Assembly: GCA_937871355.1 (NCBI GenBank)
Contig: CALMPX010000438.1
Coordinates: 1 to 9,676 of the forward strand
DNA length: 9,676 nt
Source of the DNA: an uncultured Bdellovibrio sp.
GTDB taxonomy: Bacteria; Bdellovibrionota; Bdellovibrionia; Bdellovibrionales; Bdellovibrionaceae
Reading direction: 5' to 3'
The notes beneath the pieces are model-generated. The model was not told the origin of the DNA, ran no database searches, and saw only the letters and a program-made list of their open reading frames with translations. The position numbers and the translations under genes are program-made. This document shows positions 1-6,839 of the stretch, piece by piece (within the stretch, counting starts at the first letter, position 1; every line of letters begins with the position of its first letter).

Positions 1-498
1 TCACTATCTTTTCATATATTTCACGATCTTGAACTTGAATTGATTGTTCATAACTCTCGAAATACATGCTGGGGGACACGCCCCCCAGAGCCTTTAAAAA
101 ATGAACCGCCCACCATTCCTTACTGTTTCACTCACGGAGCTCACCAAATTGTTTTTTATGATTTAAAGGCTCAAAATAAAAATGATCGATCGATCGTCCA
201 GAAAGTGAGCGCCTTTTTGATTCCTGGAGATTCATCAATCAGAATGGAAAAGATATGGATTAAGCGCTTGAAGACTTTAAATCCACCGACCAAATACCTC
301 GTATTAGGTCACCACGGCAGCCGCACATCCACCGGAGATGCTTTACTCATTCACTTACCTGAATTGAAGCTCGCTATTGCGAGCGCTCGTTTTCAAAAGT
401 ATCGTCATCCTCATATCCAAACCATAAAAAAATTAAGGGAACATCAAGTTCCCTTAATTAAAACTGAAGATTGGGGTGATATTCGAATCAATTACTGA
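1..498 (+). CDS. comEC: ComEC/Rec2 DNA-uptake protein, C-terminal end (5' truncated)
   Basis: The reading frame is open from base 1 to the TGA at 496-498, so this is the 3' end of a gene that begins outside the window; the TTG at 40 is not its start. The visible 165 residues match the end of the metallo-beta-lactamase-like domain that closes ComEC/Rec2 proteins. They contain FLIPGD (metal-ligand Asp), then LGHHGSRTS (the HHGS motif), then a KYRHPH motif, and finally a closing strand near LIKTEDWGDIRI. The first HxHxDH motif should lie upstream. In characterised species ComEC is the inner-membrane channel for single-stranded DNA during transformation, and its C-terminal domain is a proposed nuclease. 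The last 7 bp overlap the end of the convergent lipoprotein gene. Codons 144-153 also encode a hairpin that looks like the terminator of that opposing gene. Confident as to family; whether the strain is competent cannot be seen. Confidence 0.88.
   Translation, partial: SLSFHIFHDLELELIVHNSRNTCWGTRPPEPLKNEPPTIPYCFTHGAHQIVFYDLKAQNKNDRSIVQKVSAFLIPGDSSIRMEKIWIKRLKTLNPPTKYLVLGHHGSRTSTGDALLIHLPELKLAIASARFQKYRHPHIQTIKKLREHQVPLIKTEDWGDIRINY
426..459 (-). terminator. Intrinsic terminator of the convergent lipoprotein operon, inside comEC
   Basis: A perfect 12-bp inverted repeat, AATTAAGGGAAC (431-442) and GTTCCCTTAATT (448-459), encloses a 5-nt loop. Read on the minus strand, the second arm runs straight into a T tract (complement of the A run at 426-432), the classic layout of an intrinsic terminator. 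On the plus strand the hairpin is followed by AAAACTG, so it should not stop comEC. It lies 33 bp past the stop of the 492-2324 gene, yet wholly within comEC codons. Confidence 0.72.
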
Positions 499-2324
499 GG
501 TTGCGGAGAACCTTGCGTGTTCGTTTTAAAGCCCGAACCACACTTGTCCTGTACCCCACCGGACTGAGAAATATTATTGAGGTACATGATTGAATCGAGT
601 TCTCCCTCAAGCGCTGTTCCTAAGCGATCTAAGGCCCGCTCGTGATCGGCTAAACCATTCGTACCCAAGCTTGTTTCATCGAACCAGTTACGGTTGAAAT
701 CAACCGGTTTACCTTGAGCGATCGAGCGAGAGCTGTACCATTGATCACGTTTGATTTTAAATACAAACATCCAATGCTTGCATCCATCAGCTGGAGAACT
801 GACGGTAATTCCTGGAGCGGTGAATTCATCTGAAGCGTCCATTTCAAAACTACTCGCAACAAACGGAGAGTATGCTTGAGTTTTAACTTTATCCGAACCT
901 GAAACTTTATCATCGTAACCGCTAGCATACCAGTCCGTGTGGCGATTAACTGAATTTCTTAAACGTTCAAACACAAGACCTTTATCTACGTGCAGCGTTC
1001 CTAAACCGGTAATCTTATTAAAACCCAAGTCATTACGTTTCCAGTATTCGGCTTGATTTTCTAAATATTGAGGTAAAAATTTAGGTTCGTTTTCATAACC
1101 TGAATGATCGAAGGCAACACCTAAGTTAGAATAACTTGGAAAAACAGTTACGTTGTCGTTACTGTCCGCAAACAGATTATCTAATTCATGACTGTGGAAT
1201 AACCATGTGGCTAAACCAGCACGCGCCGCTGACCAACGATGAGCAAATGGTGCCGTAAAATAATCTTGGCAGATATTTGGATTTTCGGCGAATTTGTCTT
1301 TGACGCTGTCTTTAAGTACAAGCTGCCCTTCTTTGTTGCGCATGCAACTATTAGCGATAGTCGATGAATACCAAATCATACCATTTGATTCAGGTGAATT
1401 GGGCTTGAAATTCGAGTCACCGCGGAAATCGTATAAATAATCCTTATCTTCTGGAGTGCAATAGTTCCCTTTATCTCTAAATTTTTTATAATCATTTCTG
1501 TACTGTGCGTAGGTCGTATTTGAACTGAAATTTTTCTTCGGTATAACATATTTATGAAAAATATATTTTGTTTCACAAATTGTATAGGGCTCAACCGGTG
1601 ATTCTTCACTGTATTTACCTAGTTTAACTGGTCCGACAGTATTGTCATCAGCATCGGTCGTTTCCATCGAAGCTTGCATTCTTTTTTTCATGTTATAGAT
1701 TTTGACAGAGTTATTAATGTAGACTTGATAGGACTCAGCAGACATACTTTGCCAAAGATGATCTTTTTTAAGATTGATCGGTTGCTGAGCTTTGACCGGT
1801 AGTTTGCTCATTTTCGTGACCCATTTTACTTTTTCTTTGATCAATGTCGGGCGATCACGAAACTCACCGCACAACAAAGTTAAAAACGCATGCGCATTCT
1901 TACGACCCTCCGTCGTTTCAGCGATATCAGTCGGAAAACTCGCCGGTGGATCAACTAAAAGTTTTCCATTTTTTAAACCGTATGCATAAAGTGGGCCTGA
2001 ATAAAAATAAAAACTTTGTGGTTCAACTAAGGCTAATTTTTTTGTGGCATAAAGCACTTCAGGATGAGTGTAATTGGGAACTGGTACGGCGATCGAATTT
2101 CTTTCTCCGACGCAGTATTGTTTCCAAATTTTTTCTTGCTGTTCAGTCGTTGCCGATACGGGTGGCAAAGCCGCTTGAATAATCCCGGCATCGGCAGGAT
2201 GACGTCCTCCAACCTGAGGATCATTATACTGAGCTGTTTTATGAGTTTGACTCGTTACACAGGCCGCTAGGGCTAATGCCATTGACGAAAACGCTAAAAC
2301 TTTCATTGGTAATTTTGTTTTCAT
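492..2324 (-). CDS. Uncharacterised 610-aa lipoprotein with eight mature cysteines
   Basis: I do not recognise the family. The N terminus has two lysine-bearing turns, a hydrophobic stretch and a lipobox ending LAAC, predicting lipidation at C22 and export across the inner membrane. After C22 there are eight cysteines (71, 152, 250, 289, 327, 352, 515, 595), an even number compatible with periplasmic disulfides. The chain is rich in Tyr, Asn, Asp and Trp with no transmembrane segment, so a folded soluble domain is likely. Notable stretches are YFYSGPLYAYG (106-116), FLFHSHE-like WLFHSHE (374-380) and CKHWMFVFKIKRDQWYSS (515-532). The start at 2324 is backed by AGGA (complement of 2331-2334) with 6 nt spacing. 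The gene follows the PLD-like lipoprotein gene by 24 bp and is probably co-transcribed with it, so the two may work together at the outer membrane. The function is unknown. Confidence 0.85.
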   Translation of the reverse strand: MKTKLPMKVLAFSSMALALAACVTSQTHKTAQYNDPQVGGRHPADAGIIQAALPPVSATTEQQEKIWKQYCVGERNSIAVPVPNYTHPEVLYATKKLALVEPQSFYFYSGPLYAYGLKNGKLLVDPPASFPTDIAETTEGRKNAHAFLTLLCGEFRDRPTLIKEKVKWVTKMSKLPVKAQQPINLKKDHLWQSMSAESYQVYINNSVKIYNMKKRMQASMETTDADDNTVGPVKLGKYSEESPVEPYTICETKYIFHKYVIPKKNFSSNTTYAQYRNDYKKFRDKGNYCTPEDKDYLYDFRGDSNFKPNSPESNGMIWYSSTIANSCMRNKEGQLVLKDSVKDKFAENPNICQDYFTAPFAHRWSAARAGLATWLFHSHELDNLFADSNDNVTVFPSYSNLGVAFDHSGYENEPKFLPQYLENQAEYWKRNDLGFNKITGLGTLHVDKGLVFERLRNSVNRHTDWYASGYDDKVSGSDKVKTQAYSPFVASSFEMDASDEFTAPGITVSSPADGCKHWMFVFKIKRDQWYSSRSIAQGKPVDFNRNWFDETSLGTNGLADHERALDRLGTALEGELDSIMYLNNISQSGGVQDKCGSGFKTNTQGSPQPQ

Positions 2325-2348
2325 ATTTATTCCTGTTTGATTTAAAAA

Positions 2349-3878
2349 TTATTTAATTTCTGGTTGGTCAACTAACATTTCTAGTACAGAAGGCGTTGAC
2401 GGCAGATTCTCCGGAGCTGTCGCCATGGTATCCCACATTTTAACATAGTGATCAGCAAACTGCTGAGCGACCTCGGGGATATTGATATAATAAGAGTTTT
2501 CCCAATTTACATTAAACGCCGCTGAAGTTAAATTAGCCGATCCCGTAAAAACAGAAGTAAAATTTCCTTTCTTATCAGCAAAAATAAGATATTTACTGTG
2601 ATGCAATTGATGCTCATCCATATTGGTTTCCATGAATTTTGCTGATCCACCAACATCAACTAATTTTTTAATATTATAATACTCAGAGGCTTGGACGTCA
2701 GTTAAACCTTTAAATTCTGGTTTACCAGCATAAAAAGTATCGTCATCAGCAACAATTTTTAATTCAGGCTTAACTTTTTTGCTCATGGCTTTAGATAAGG
2801 CTGTTAACATGGTCGCATTTGAAAAACGATGGGCTCCAATCCAAATTTTAGAAGCTGAATTGATTCCAGGAAATACGCCATCACCTTGAACCATGTACTC
2901 TGAAGCCGTTTTTATTCCGTCAGTGACACCTTTCTCAGGTTGCCCTTCCCCAGGAACGAAGAAAACTTTAACATCTTTTTCTACCGGAGCTGTGATATTT
3001 TTGCGACAATCTCTAATCGATTTAATATAGGCTGATCTCGACACCCCTGAAACATCCGACCATTCCGCATTCATAGCGCACAAGTGAGCTTGAGCAAATT
3101 GTGATTGTGAATTCGTGGTAATAAAATTCCAATTTTCATGATGGATAACAGGACCCGAAGTCATATTACCTGAGCTAAAGACAACTTTGAATTCTCCTGG
3201 AGTATTGGGATTAATAATTAAAAATTTATTATGAGCGAGACCGATTAAATCTTTACCAATGACGTCTTTGGCCATTCCCATCACGCCGCCACGTAATTTT
3301 CTTTCGATGGTTGGACCACAGGCCAATAGCTCATCAGCACGTGTCATATCTTGGCCTTTATCTAATACGAATTTAATTTTAACACCACGCTTAGCGGCGT
3401 CGCAAAGTGCATTCTTAACCGCTTTGTTACTAAAAGATAAATACGTGAAATAAATTTCTGTTGTACTTGGCTGACTGATCCAATCCACTAGTTTATGTTG
3501 TGGACTTTCTTCACGATCACCTGAGCGCTTTAAGTCATACATATTTTTACAGTAAACGTTCTCTGGCTTTTGAGTTAATTTCTGACCTGACTGACTTTTC
3601 ACTGTCACGTCATCTTTATATTTATAAACCCCACATTTTGGATCTGTGAATAAAACTTCGTATTTATGGGGGACATACTGAGATAACATATCAAATGACT
3701 GTGGAGCCAAGTATTCTGGCGGTTGCTGATTCGCCGTTACGAGCTGCTCTTGGGCGACCTCACGTCGTCCACGATCTTGTTCGCGCTCTGTTCCAGCTGA
3801 GTATCGACTTGTTTGGCAACTGGCTAGTATTGTAATGGCCGATAAGATGGGAATCGCTTGGTTTAAGCTTAAACGCAT
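2349..3878 (-). CDS. Two-domain PLD-like (HKD-variant) lipoprotein, 509 aa
   Basis: An exported phospholipase-D-fold protein. The ATG at 3878 is chosen because AAGGAGA lies 5 nt before it and a lipoprotein signal follows directly, with lipobox LASC and lipidated C21. A TTG seven codons upstream has no such support. Two PLD half-sites are visible. The first is AHNKFLIIN (H216, K218) with SSGN (N238) and HHENW. The second is HHSKYLIFAD (H427, K429) with GSANLT (N449) and NVNWEN. Family phosphoryl transfer uses H and K of each half-site. The position of the canonical HKD aspartate holds N223 in the first and A434 in the second, with an Asp one residue late. H-to-N spacing is 22 residues instead of the usual 17, closer to Tdp1-type HKN enzymes. 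The substrate could be phospholipid, nucleic acid or another phosphodiester. It is upstream of, and probably in an operon with, the 610-aa lipoprotein. Confidence 0.88.
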   Translation of the reverse strand: MRLSLNQAIPILSAITILASCQTSRYSAGTEREQDRGRREVAQEQLVTANQQPPEYLAPQSFDMLSQYVPHKYEVLFTDPKCGVYKYKDDVTVKSQSGQKLTQKPENVYCKNMYDLKRSGDREESPQHKLVDWISQPSTTEIYFTYLSFSNKAVKNALCDAAKRGVKIKFVLDKGQDMTRADELLACGPTIERKLRGGVMGMAKDVIGKDLIGLAHNKFLIINPNTPGEFKVVFSSGNMTSGPVIHHENWNFITTNSQSQFAQAHLCAMNAEWSDVSGVSRSAYIKSIRDCRKNITAPVEKDVKVFFVPGEGQPEKGVTDGIKTASEYMVQGDGVFPGINSASKIWIGAHRFSNATMLTALSKAMSKKVKPELKIVADDDTFYAGKPEFKGLTDVQASEYYNIKKLVDVGGSAKFMETNMDEHQLHHSKYLIFADKKGNFTSVFTGSANLTSAAFNVNWENSYYINIPEVAQQFADHYVKMWDTMATAPENLPSTPSVLEMLVDQPEIK

Positions 3879-3882
3879 ACAG

Positions 3883-3889
3883 TCTCCTT
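3883..3889 (-). promoter_or_regulatory. Shine-Dalgarno site that fixes the PLD lipoprotein start
   Basis: The complement of TCTCCTT reads AAGGAGA on the minus strand, near-perfect pairing to the 16S anti-SD, 4-5 nt before ATG 3878. It lies inside the possible TTG-extended reading frame (TTG at 3899), which argues that the extension is not translated. Confidence 0.75.
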
Positions 3890-3904
3890 GATGTGACAAA
3901 CCTA

Positions 3905-3930
3905 TGCATAAATTTGCATGAGCTGTGCAT
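3905..3930. repeat. Three TGCAT elements phased by about one helical turn
   Basis: TGCAT occurs at 3905-3909, 3915-3919 and 3926-3930, spaced 10 and 11 bp, within the 140-bp gap upstream of the PLD lipoprotein gene. The first two form an imperfect palindrome (ATGCATAAATTTGCAT). The spacing puts all three on one face of the helix, which would suit a regulator-binding array, but the motif is short and AT-rich context makes chance possible. No convincing -35/-10 pair was found in this gap. Confidence 0.35.
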
Positions 3931-3994
3931 CTATCAATAGACTACAAACAAAATATGAAAAAACAAACTAATCACTCACTAGACTCAACCTACG

Positions 3995-4021
3995 GCCATT
4001 TTTAACCGTAAGCCATTTTTA
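3995..4021. repeat. 10-bp direct repeat at the end of the 643-aa PLD gene
   Basis: GCCATTTTTA is present at 3995-4004 and again at 4012-4021, 17 bp apart. The second copy contains the stop codon of the 4019-5950 gene. Between them, TACGG and CCGTA can form a short hairpin, but no T tract follows on the minus strand. This is therefore not a convincing terminator, and read-through from the 643-aa gene into the next PLD gene remains possible. Confidence 0.4.
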
Positions 4022-5950
4022 GTTCGCGTCCTCAGCAGCATCGCTAGCTAAAGCCTCAATCGATTTTGCGTCGACAGGTTTACTGGCCACCCAAATCTTC
4101 GTATCGAATTCTTGATTGTACGCTAGCATAATGTCTAGGGCTTTCTTTTTATTGGTGATCGTTACTAAGTTTTCATCATTAGAATCATTTCCACTGGTAG
4201 ACCAATTTTGTGATCCAATAATGATTGTCTCAGGTTGGTAGAGACCCTTTTTTAAACGACGAGTTAAGGTCGCCGACTTATGATGATTCAATCCCGGCCA
4301 GTCACTCACGCGCACTTCAACTGTACCTGTGGGTTTTGCTGTAAAGGGATTTTTATCAAATAAATTTCCATTGGGACTTTTGACCCACGAACCATTACCA
4401 GCACCACTTAATCTATCGACCGCGATTCTAATTTGAACTCCTCTTGCAACCGCGGCCTGAAGTGCGCGCACAAGTTCAAATCCTCCACTTCCAAACATAC
4501 TGATTCTCAATAAATCTCCTTTTTTAGCCGAGTAAAGCAAAGGAAGAATCACTTTGTGTTCAGCATCGTCAGTGGGAGAAAAATGAACACGCACTTGAGT
4601 CTCATCTTCAAACACAAAATTTCTTTGAGTGTTCGGGCGTTTTTTATTATGAAAAACTCCTGTGACTAAAGTTGGTGGCCGAGTTCCATCTGCTTTAGGC
4701 GTAAACATTTCATTAAATTCACCTAAGAAACTTTTTGCAATCAAATCATTCTTAATGAGAATCGATAGATTGGCATTTTCTTCACTTCCCATACAAGTCC
4801 GAGCAATATTAGCTGTTCCGGTCCAAACTGATTTTTCATTTTTTTCATTTTCTAAAACGACAAATTTATTATGCATAATTCCGGAGTAAGGATATTCGAC
4901 ATGAGCCATCGCTTCTTCATTTTTGTGTTTTTTTAAGTTTAATAAACGCATAAAGCTCATTGTCGAATTGTACTGATAGGACATACGAGTCACAGTTTCA
5001 TCGGCATTGCTGGCGTTTTTATTAACCGTCAACCACACCGCATCGCCTAAAGCGGCTTTTCCATTACCGACGAAGTCTTCTCCTATTTTTAAAAGTTTTG
5101 TCCCAACATATAATTTCGCTGCGTTGGGTTTCATATTTTGAGTTTGTTCCTCGGCATCCTTTAAAAATTCTTCAGTCCATAACGGAGCTCCAAAGGCCCA
5201 GTTCGCTTTATTTTCAGGAATGATATAAGAATAATCGATCTGGCCTGGCATATTCACGACTTCATAAGTGTTATGCTTTTTAACGAGATCAAAATCACGC
5301 AGCATTTGATTGGCCATAGGCGCATCGCTGATATCGACAACGGCTTGTACCGGAACATCTTGAACAACTTTTTCCTCGACCGCTTGATAAACAGAAGACA
5401 TCGAATCTTGAATATCATCTATTCCATATAACGCCATCCACACGGCTTTAACTTCAGGATTTTTGATTTCACTGGCTAAACGCATAGCTACCGTTTTTTC
5501 TGGAATAACAAATGGCTTTTGTTTTTTGACGTAGTTATCAAACCAACCTTGAGTAAAATAATAATCAATGTCGAGTTTTTTACCCGCTTTAATCGGTGCT
5601 CCTAAATTATCGACAACATCAAGACGCATTTTTGATGACGGCGTAATCGCTGGAATAGCTTCAAGACATGTTACATCGTCCAACTTATCACACAAAATAA
5701 ATTGCACGGAAGATTCCAATAAACGAGAGACATCTGGTTTATAATTCTTCATATCAGGAGTTAATTTAATAAAAGCCAGGTACTTGGCGATTTTGTTCAC
5801 TTGATCAACTGGTGCATTTTTTAAAGTTTTACGTAAATAAAGCACGTTATCGGCTACAGCTTTTTTATCACTTGAATCAAAAGTTTGCGCCTGAGCAACT
5901 GATAGGTGCAAAGAGATGATAACACTTAATAGATTAATGCCTTTAATCAT
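4019..5950 (-). CDS. Secreted two-domain PLD-like (HKD-variant) protein, 643 aa
   Basis: An exported protein with a signal peptide of about 21 residues (hydrophobic core, then SVAQA before QT; signal peptidase I type, no lipobox). The ATG at 5950 has GGAAGT upstream. An extra helical N-terminal region (about 25-160) precedes two PLD domains. The first half-site is MHNKFVVLE (H360, K362) with GTANIA (N381). The second is NHHKSATLT (H556, K558) with GSQNWS (N582), preceded by AVARGVQIRIAVDR, a typical PLD strand. The canonical HKD Asp is replaced by E367 and T563, and H-to-N spacings are 21 and 26 residues. PLD-superfamily enzymes cleave or transfer phosphodiesters of lipids or nucleic acids; which one applies here cannot be told. 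It lies 140 bp upstream of the PLD lipoprotein gene, which shares its two-half-site plan, so an old duplication is plausible. It is probably transcribed from its own promoter near 6025-6052. Confidence 0.87.
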   Translation of the reverse strand: MIKGINLLSVIISLHLSVAQAQTFDSSDKKAVADNVLYLRKTLKNAPVDQVNKIAKYLAFIKLTPDMKNYKPDVSRLLESSVQFILCDKLDDVTCLEAIPAITPSSKMRLDVVDNLGAPIKAGKKLDIDYYFTQGWFDNYVKKQKPFVIPEKTVAMRLASEIKNPEVKAVWMALYGIDDIQDSMSSVYQAVEEKVVQDVPVQAVVDISDAPMANQMLRDFDLVKKHNTYEVVNMPGQIDYSYIIPENKANWAFGAPLWTEEFLKDAEEQTQNMKPNAAKLYVGTKLLKIGEDFVGNGKAALGDAVWLTVNKNASNADETVTRMSYQYNSTMSFMRLLNLKKHKNEEAMAHVEYPYSGIMHNKFVVLENEKNEKSVWTGTANIARTCMGSEENANLSILIKNDLIAKSFLGEFNEMFTPKADGTRPPTLVTGVFHNKKRPNTQRNFVFEDETQVRVHFSPTDDAEHKVILPLLYSAKKGDLLRISMFGSGGFELVRALQAAVARGVQIRIAVDRLSGAGNGSWVKSPNGNLFDKNPFTAKPTGTVEVRVSDWPGLNHHKSATLTRRLKKGLYQPETIIIGSQNWSTSGNDSNDENLVTITNKKKALDIMLAYNQEFDTKIWVASKPVDAKSIEALASDAAEDAN

Positions 5951-6024
5951 ATAATGACTTCCATCACTATGCCTCGATGAGGTTCATTCCTATCAATGCA
6001 GATCGCCGCACGTAAAAACGCTTA

Positions 6025-6052
6025 ACTATGCAATCTTCGAATTTTATGCCAA
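6025..6052 (-). promoter_or_regulatory. Candidate sigma-70-like promoter of the 643-aa PLD gene
   Basis: On the minus strand TTGGCA (complement of 6047-6052, 5/6 to TTGACA) is followed after 16 bp by CATAGT (complement of 6025-6030, 4/6 to TATAAT). Transcription would start near 6018, giving a leader of about 67 nt that includes a small CCTC/GAGG hairpin (5972-5982). It sits just after the 6081-6108 terminator, so a new promoter is expected here. Consensus matching by eye only. Confidence 0.38.
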
Positions 6053-6080
6053 CTGAGATCTAATAGGTGATCCCTTATAT

Positions 6081-6108
6081 GCAAAAAGGCGCTGAGGCGC
6101 CTTTTTGC
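6081..6108. terminator. Bidirectional intrinsic terminator downstream of the NADAR gene
   Basis: A perfect 12-bp stem, GCAAAAAGGCGC (6081-6092) and GCGCCTTTTTGC (6097-6108), with a TGAG loop. The GC-rich core GGCGC/GCGCC is flanked by A5 and T5 tracts, so it terminates on either strand. It lies 30 bp past the NADAR stop and ends the rlmE-protease-NADAR unit, insulating it from the PLD genes beyond. Confidence 0.88.
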
Positions 6109-6117
6109 GATCAACAT

Positions 6118-6138
6118 ACTGTCTAAAATTTTGACAGT
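6118..6138. repeat. 21-bp inverted repeat touching the NADAR stop codon
   Basis: ACTGTC (6118-6123) and GACAGT (6133-6138) are perfect inverted arms around TAAAATTTT. The right arm includes one base of the NADAR stop codon. With the terminator at 6081-6108 it forms a tandem pair of hairpins at the end of the transcript. No T run follows, so it is more likely an RNA 3'-end stabilising structure or an operator-like palindrome than a terminator itself. Confidence 0.5.
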
Positions 6139-6797
6139 TATTTTACTTCAGAACGAATCTTCATATAAATTTCATGATAAAGATACGCAGGGTTCGGATT
6201 CGGTTGTTGCGTGTGATCAGGAAAAAATTTTAAATCTCCTGTGGATAATAATAATGCTTTTAAAGCCGGGTTTTGAGCAATTTTAGCTCGCGAAGCTTCT
6301 AAAATAATTTGATAGTGACGTTGTATATCTGCGCCATTGTATTCCACTTTTTGACCACGGTAAGTGATCCACTTTATTCCTAACTTTTTCATGTTCGCAT
6401 TGGCTAAATCGCCTGCTTTTTTAGATTCAAAGTCGGACATCGCATAAACTTGTTCACGCGTGTAGGGCCATACGACTGTAGGATCTTTCAAACGTTCGTC
6501 ACTTGAATTTTCAGGATATTTCATCCCTTGCCACAATCCTTCAACGGAAGCGTATTTGATTCCATCCAGAGTAAATGGAGTCGCCGCTAAATTTGAAAAC
6601 TGACCTAATTCATTTCTTTTGGATAAAATAACTTCACCTTTAGAGCGATCGGCCGCTTGAGGGGGAATTTCCCAGCCTTTAAGTTCAGATTCAGGAACCG
6701 GTTGCCACCACACATCGGGATAAGAATCCGCTGGAGCCGGTGATGCGTGAACACAGCCTACGATTAATAAACTCATGAAAAAGTACATTGATTTCAT
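6138..6797 (-). CDS. NADAR-domain (YbiA/DUF1768-like) lipoprotein, 219 aa
   Basis: Short lipoprotein signal with lipobox IVGC (lipidated C15), a linker, then a NADAR domain over residues 55-218. Family features seen are GEVILSKRNELGQFSNL (54-70, the YFSNF-like motif), TPFTLDGIKYASVEGLWQ with E86, Q90 and K93 (family pattern S-x-E-H-x-x-Q-x-x-K; the His is Gly here), and AQNPALKALLLSTGD (174-188). It closes with YLYHEIYMKIR. NADAR proteins act on N-glycosidic bonds of ribose-phosphate compounds; known members include enzymes reversing guanosine ADP-ribosylation (partners of DarT-type toxins) and a riboflavin-pathway hydrolase. Those act in the cytoplasm, whereas this one should be exported and membrane-anchored, with no DarT-like gene beside it. 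The start at 6797 has AGGGG 5 nt upstream. It follows the protease gene by 42 bp. Domain call firm; substrate unknown. Confidence 0.85.
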   Translation of the reverse strand: MKSMYFFMSLLIVGCVHASPAPADSYPDVWWQPVPESELKGWEIPPQAADRSKGEVILSKRNELGQFSNLAATPFTLDGIKYASVEGLWQGMKYPENSSDERLKDPTVVWPYTREQVYAMSDFESKKAGDLANANMKKLGIKWITYRGQKVEYNGADIQRHYQIILEASRAKIAQNPALKALLLSTGDLKFFPDHTQQPNPNPAYLYHEIYMKIRSEVK

Positions 6798-6839
6798 TAT
6801 GGCCCCTCATTTTAAAAATCATTTAGTGAACGTGAGTTC

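Noticed and set aside
184..195. GATCGATCGATC, three tandem GATC sites in comEC
   Set aside because: It translates as ordinary codons (D-R-S-I) in a conserved frame; three copies of a 4-mer are too few to call a repeat element or methylation-dependent switch.
40..498. A complete 152-aa gene starting at TTG 40
   Set aside because: The frame is open to base 1 and the protein matches only the end of a ComEC metallo-beta-lactamase domain, so it is the tail of a longer gene.
1844..2182. 112-aa plus-strand open frame inside the 610-aa lipoprotein gene
   Set aside because: It lies opposite a gene with a clear signal peptide and ribosome site, shows no domain or signal, and is best read as a shadow frame.
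3879..3899. Extension of the PLD lipoprotein to TTG 3899
   Set aside because: The added residues would precede the signal peptide, and the Shine-Dalgarno AAGGAGA lies inside the extension, pointing to ATG 3878.
3984..4012. Terminator for the 643-aa PLD gene
   Set aside because: The TACGG/CCGTA hairpin is short with a wobble and has no T tract in the minus-strand direction.
6138..6797. DarT-NADAR toxin-antitoxin pair
   Set aside because: No adjacent gene resembles a DarT ADP-ribosyltransferase, and the NADAR protein carries an export signal, which a cytoplasmic antitoxin would not.
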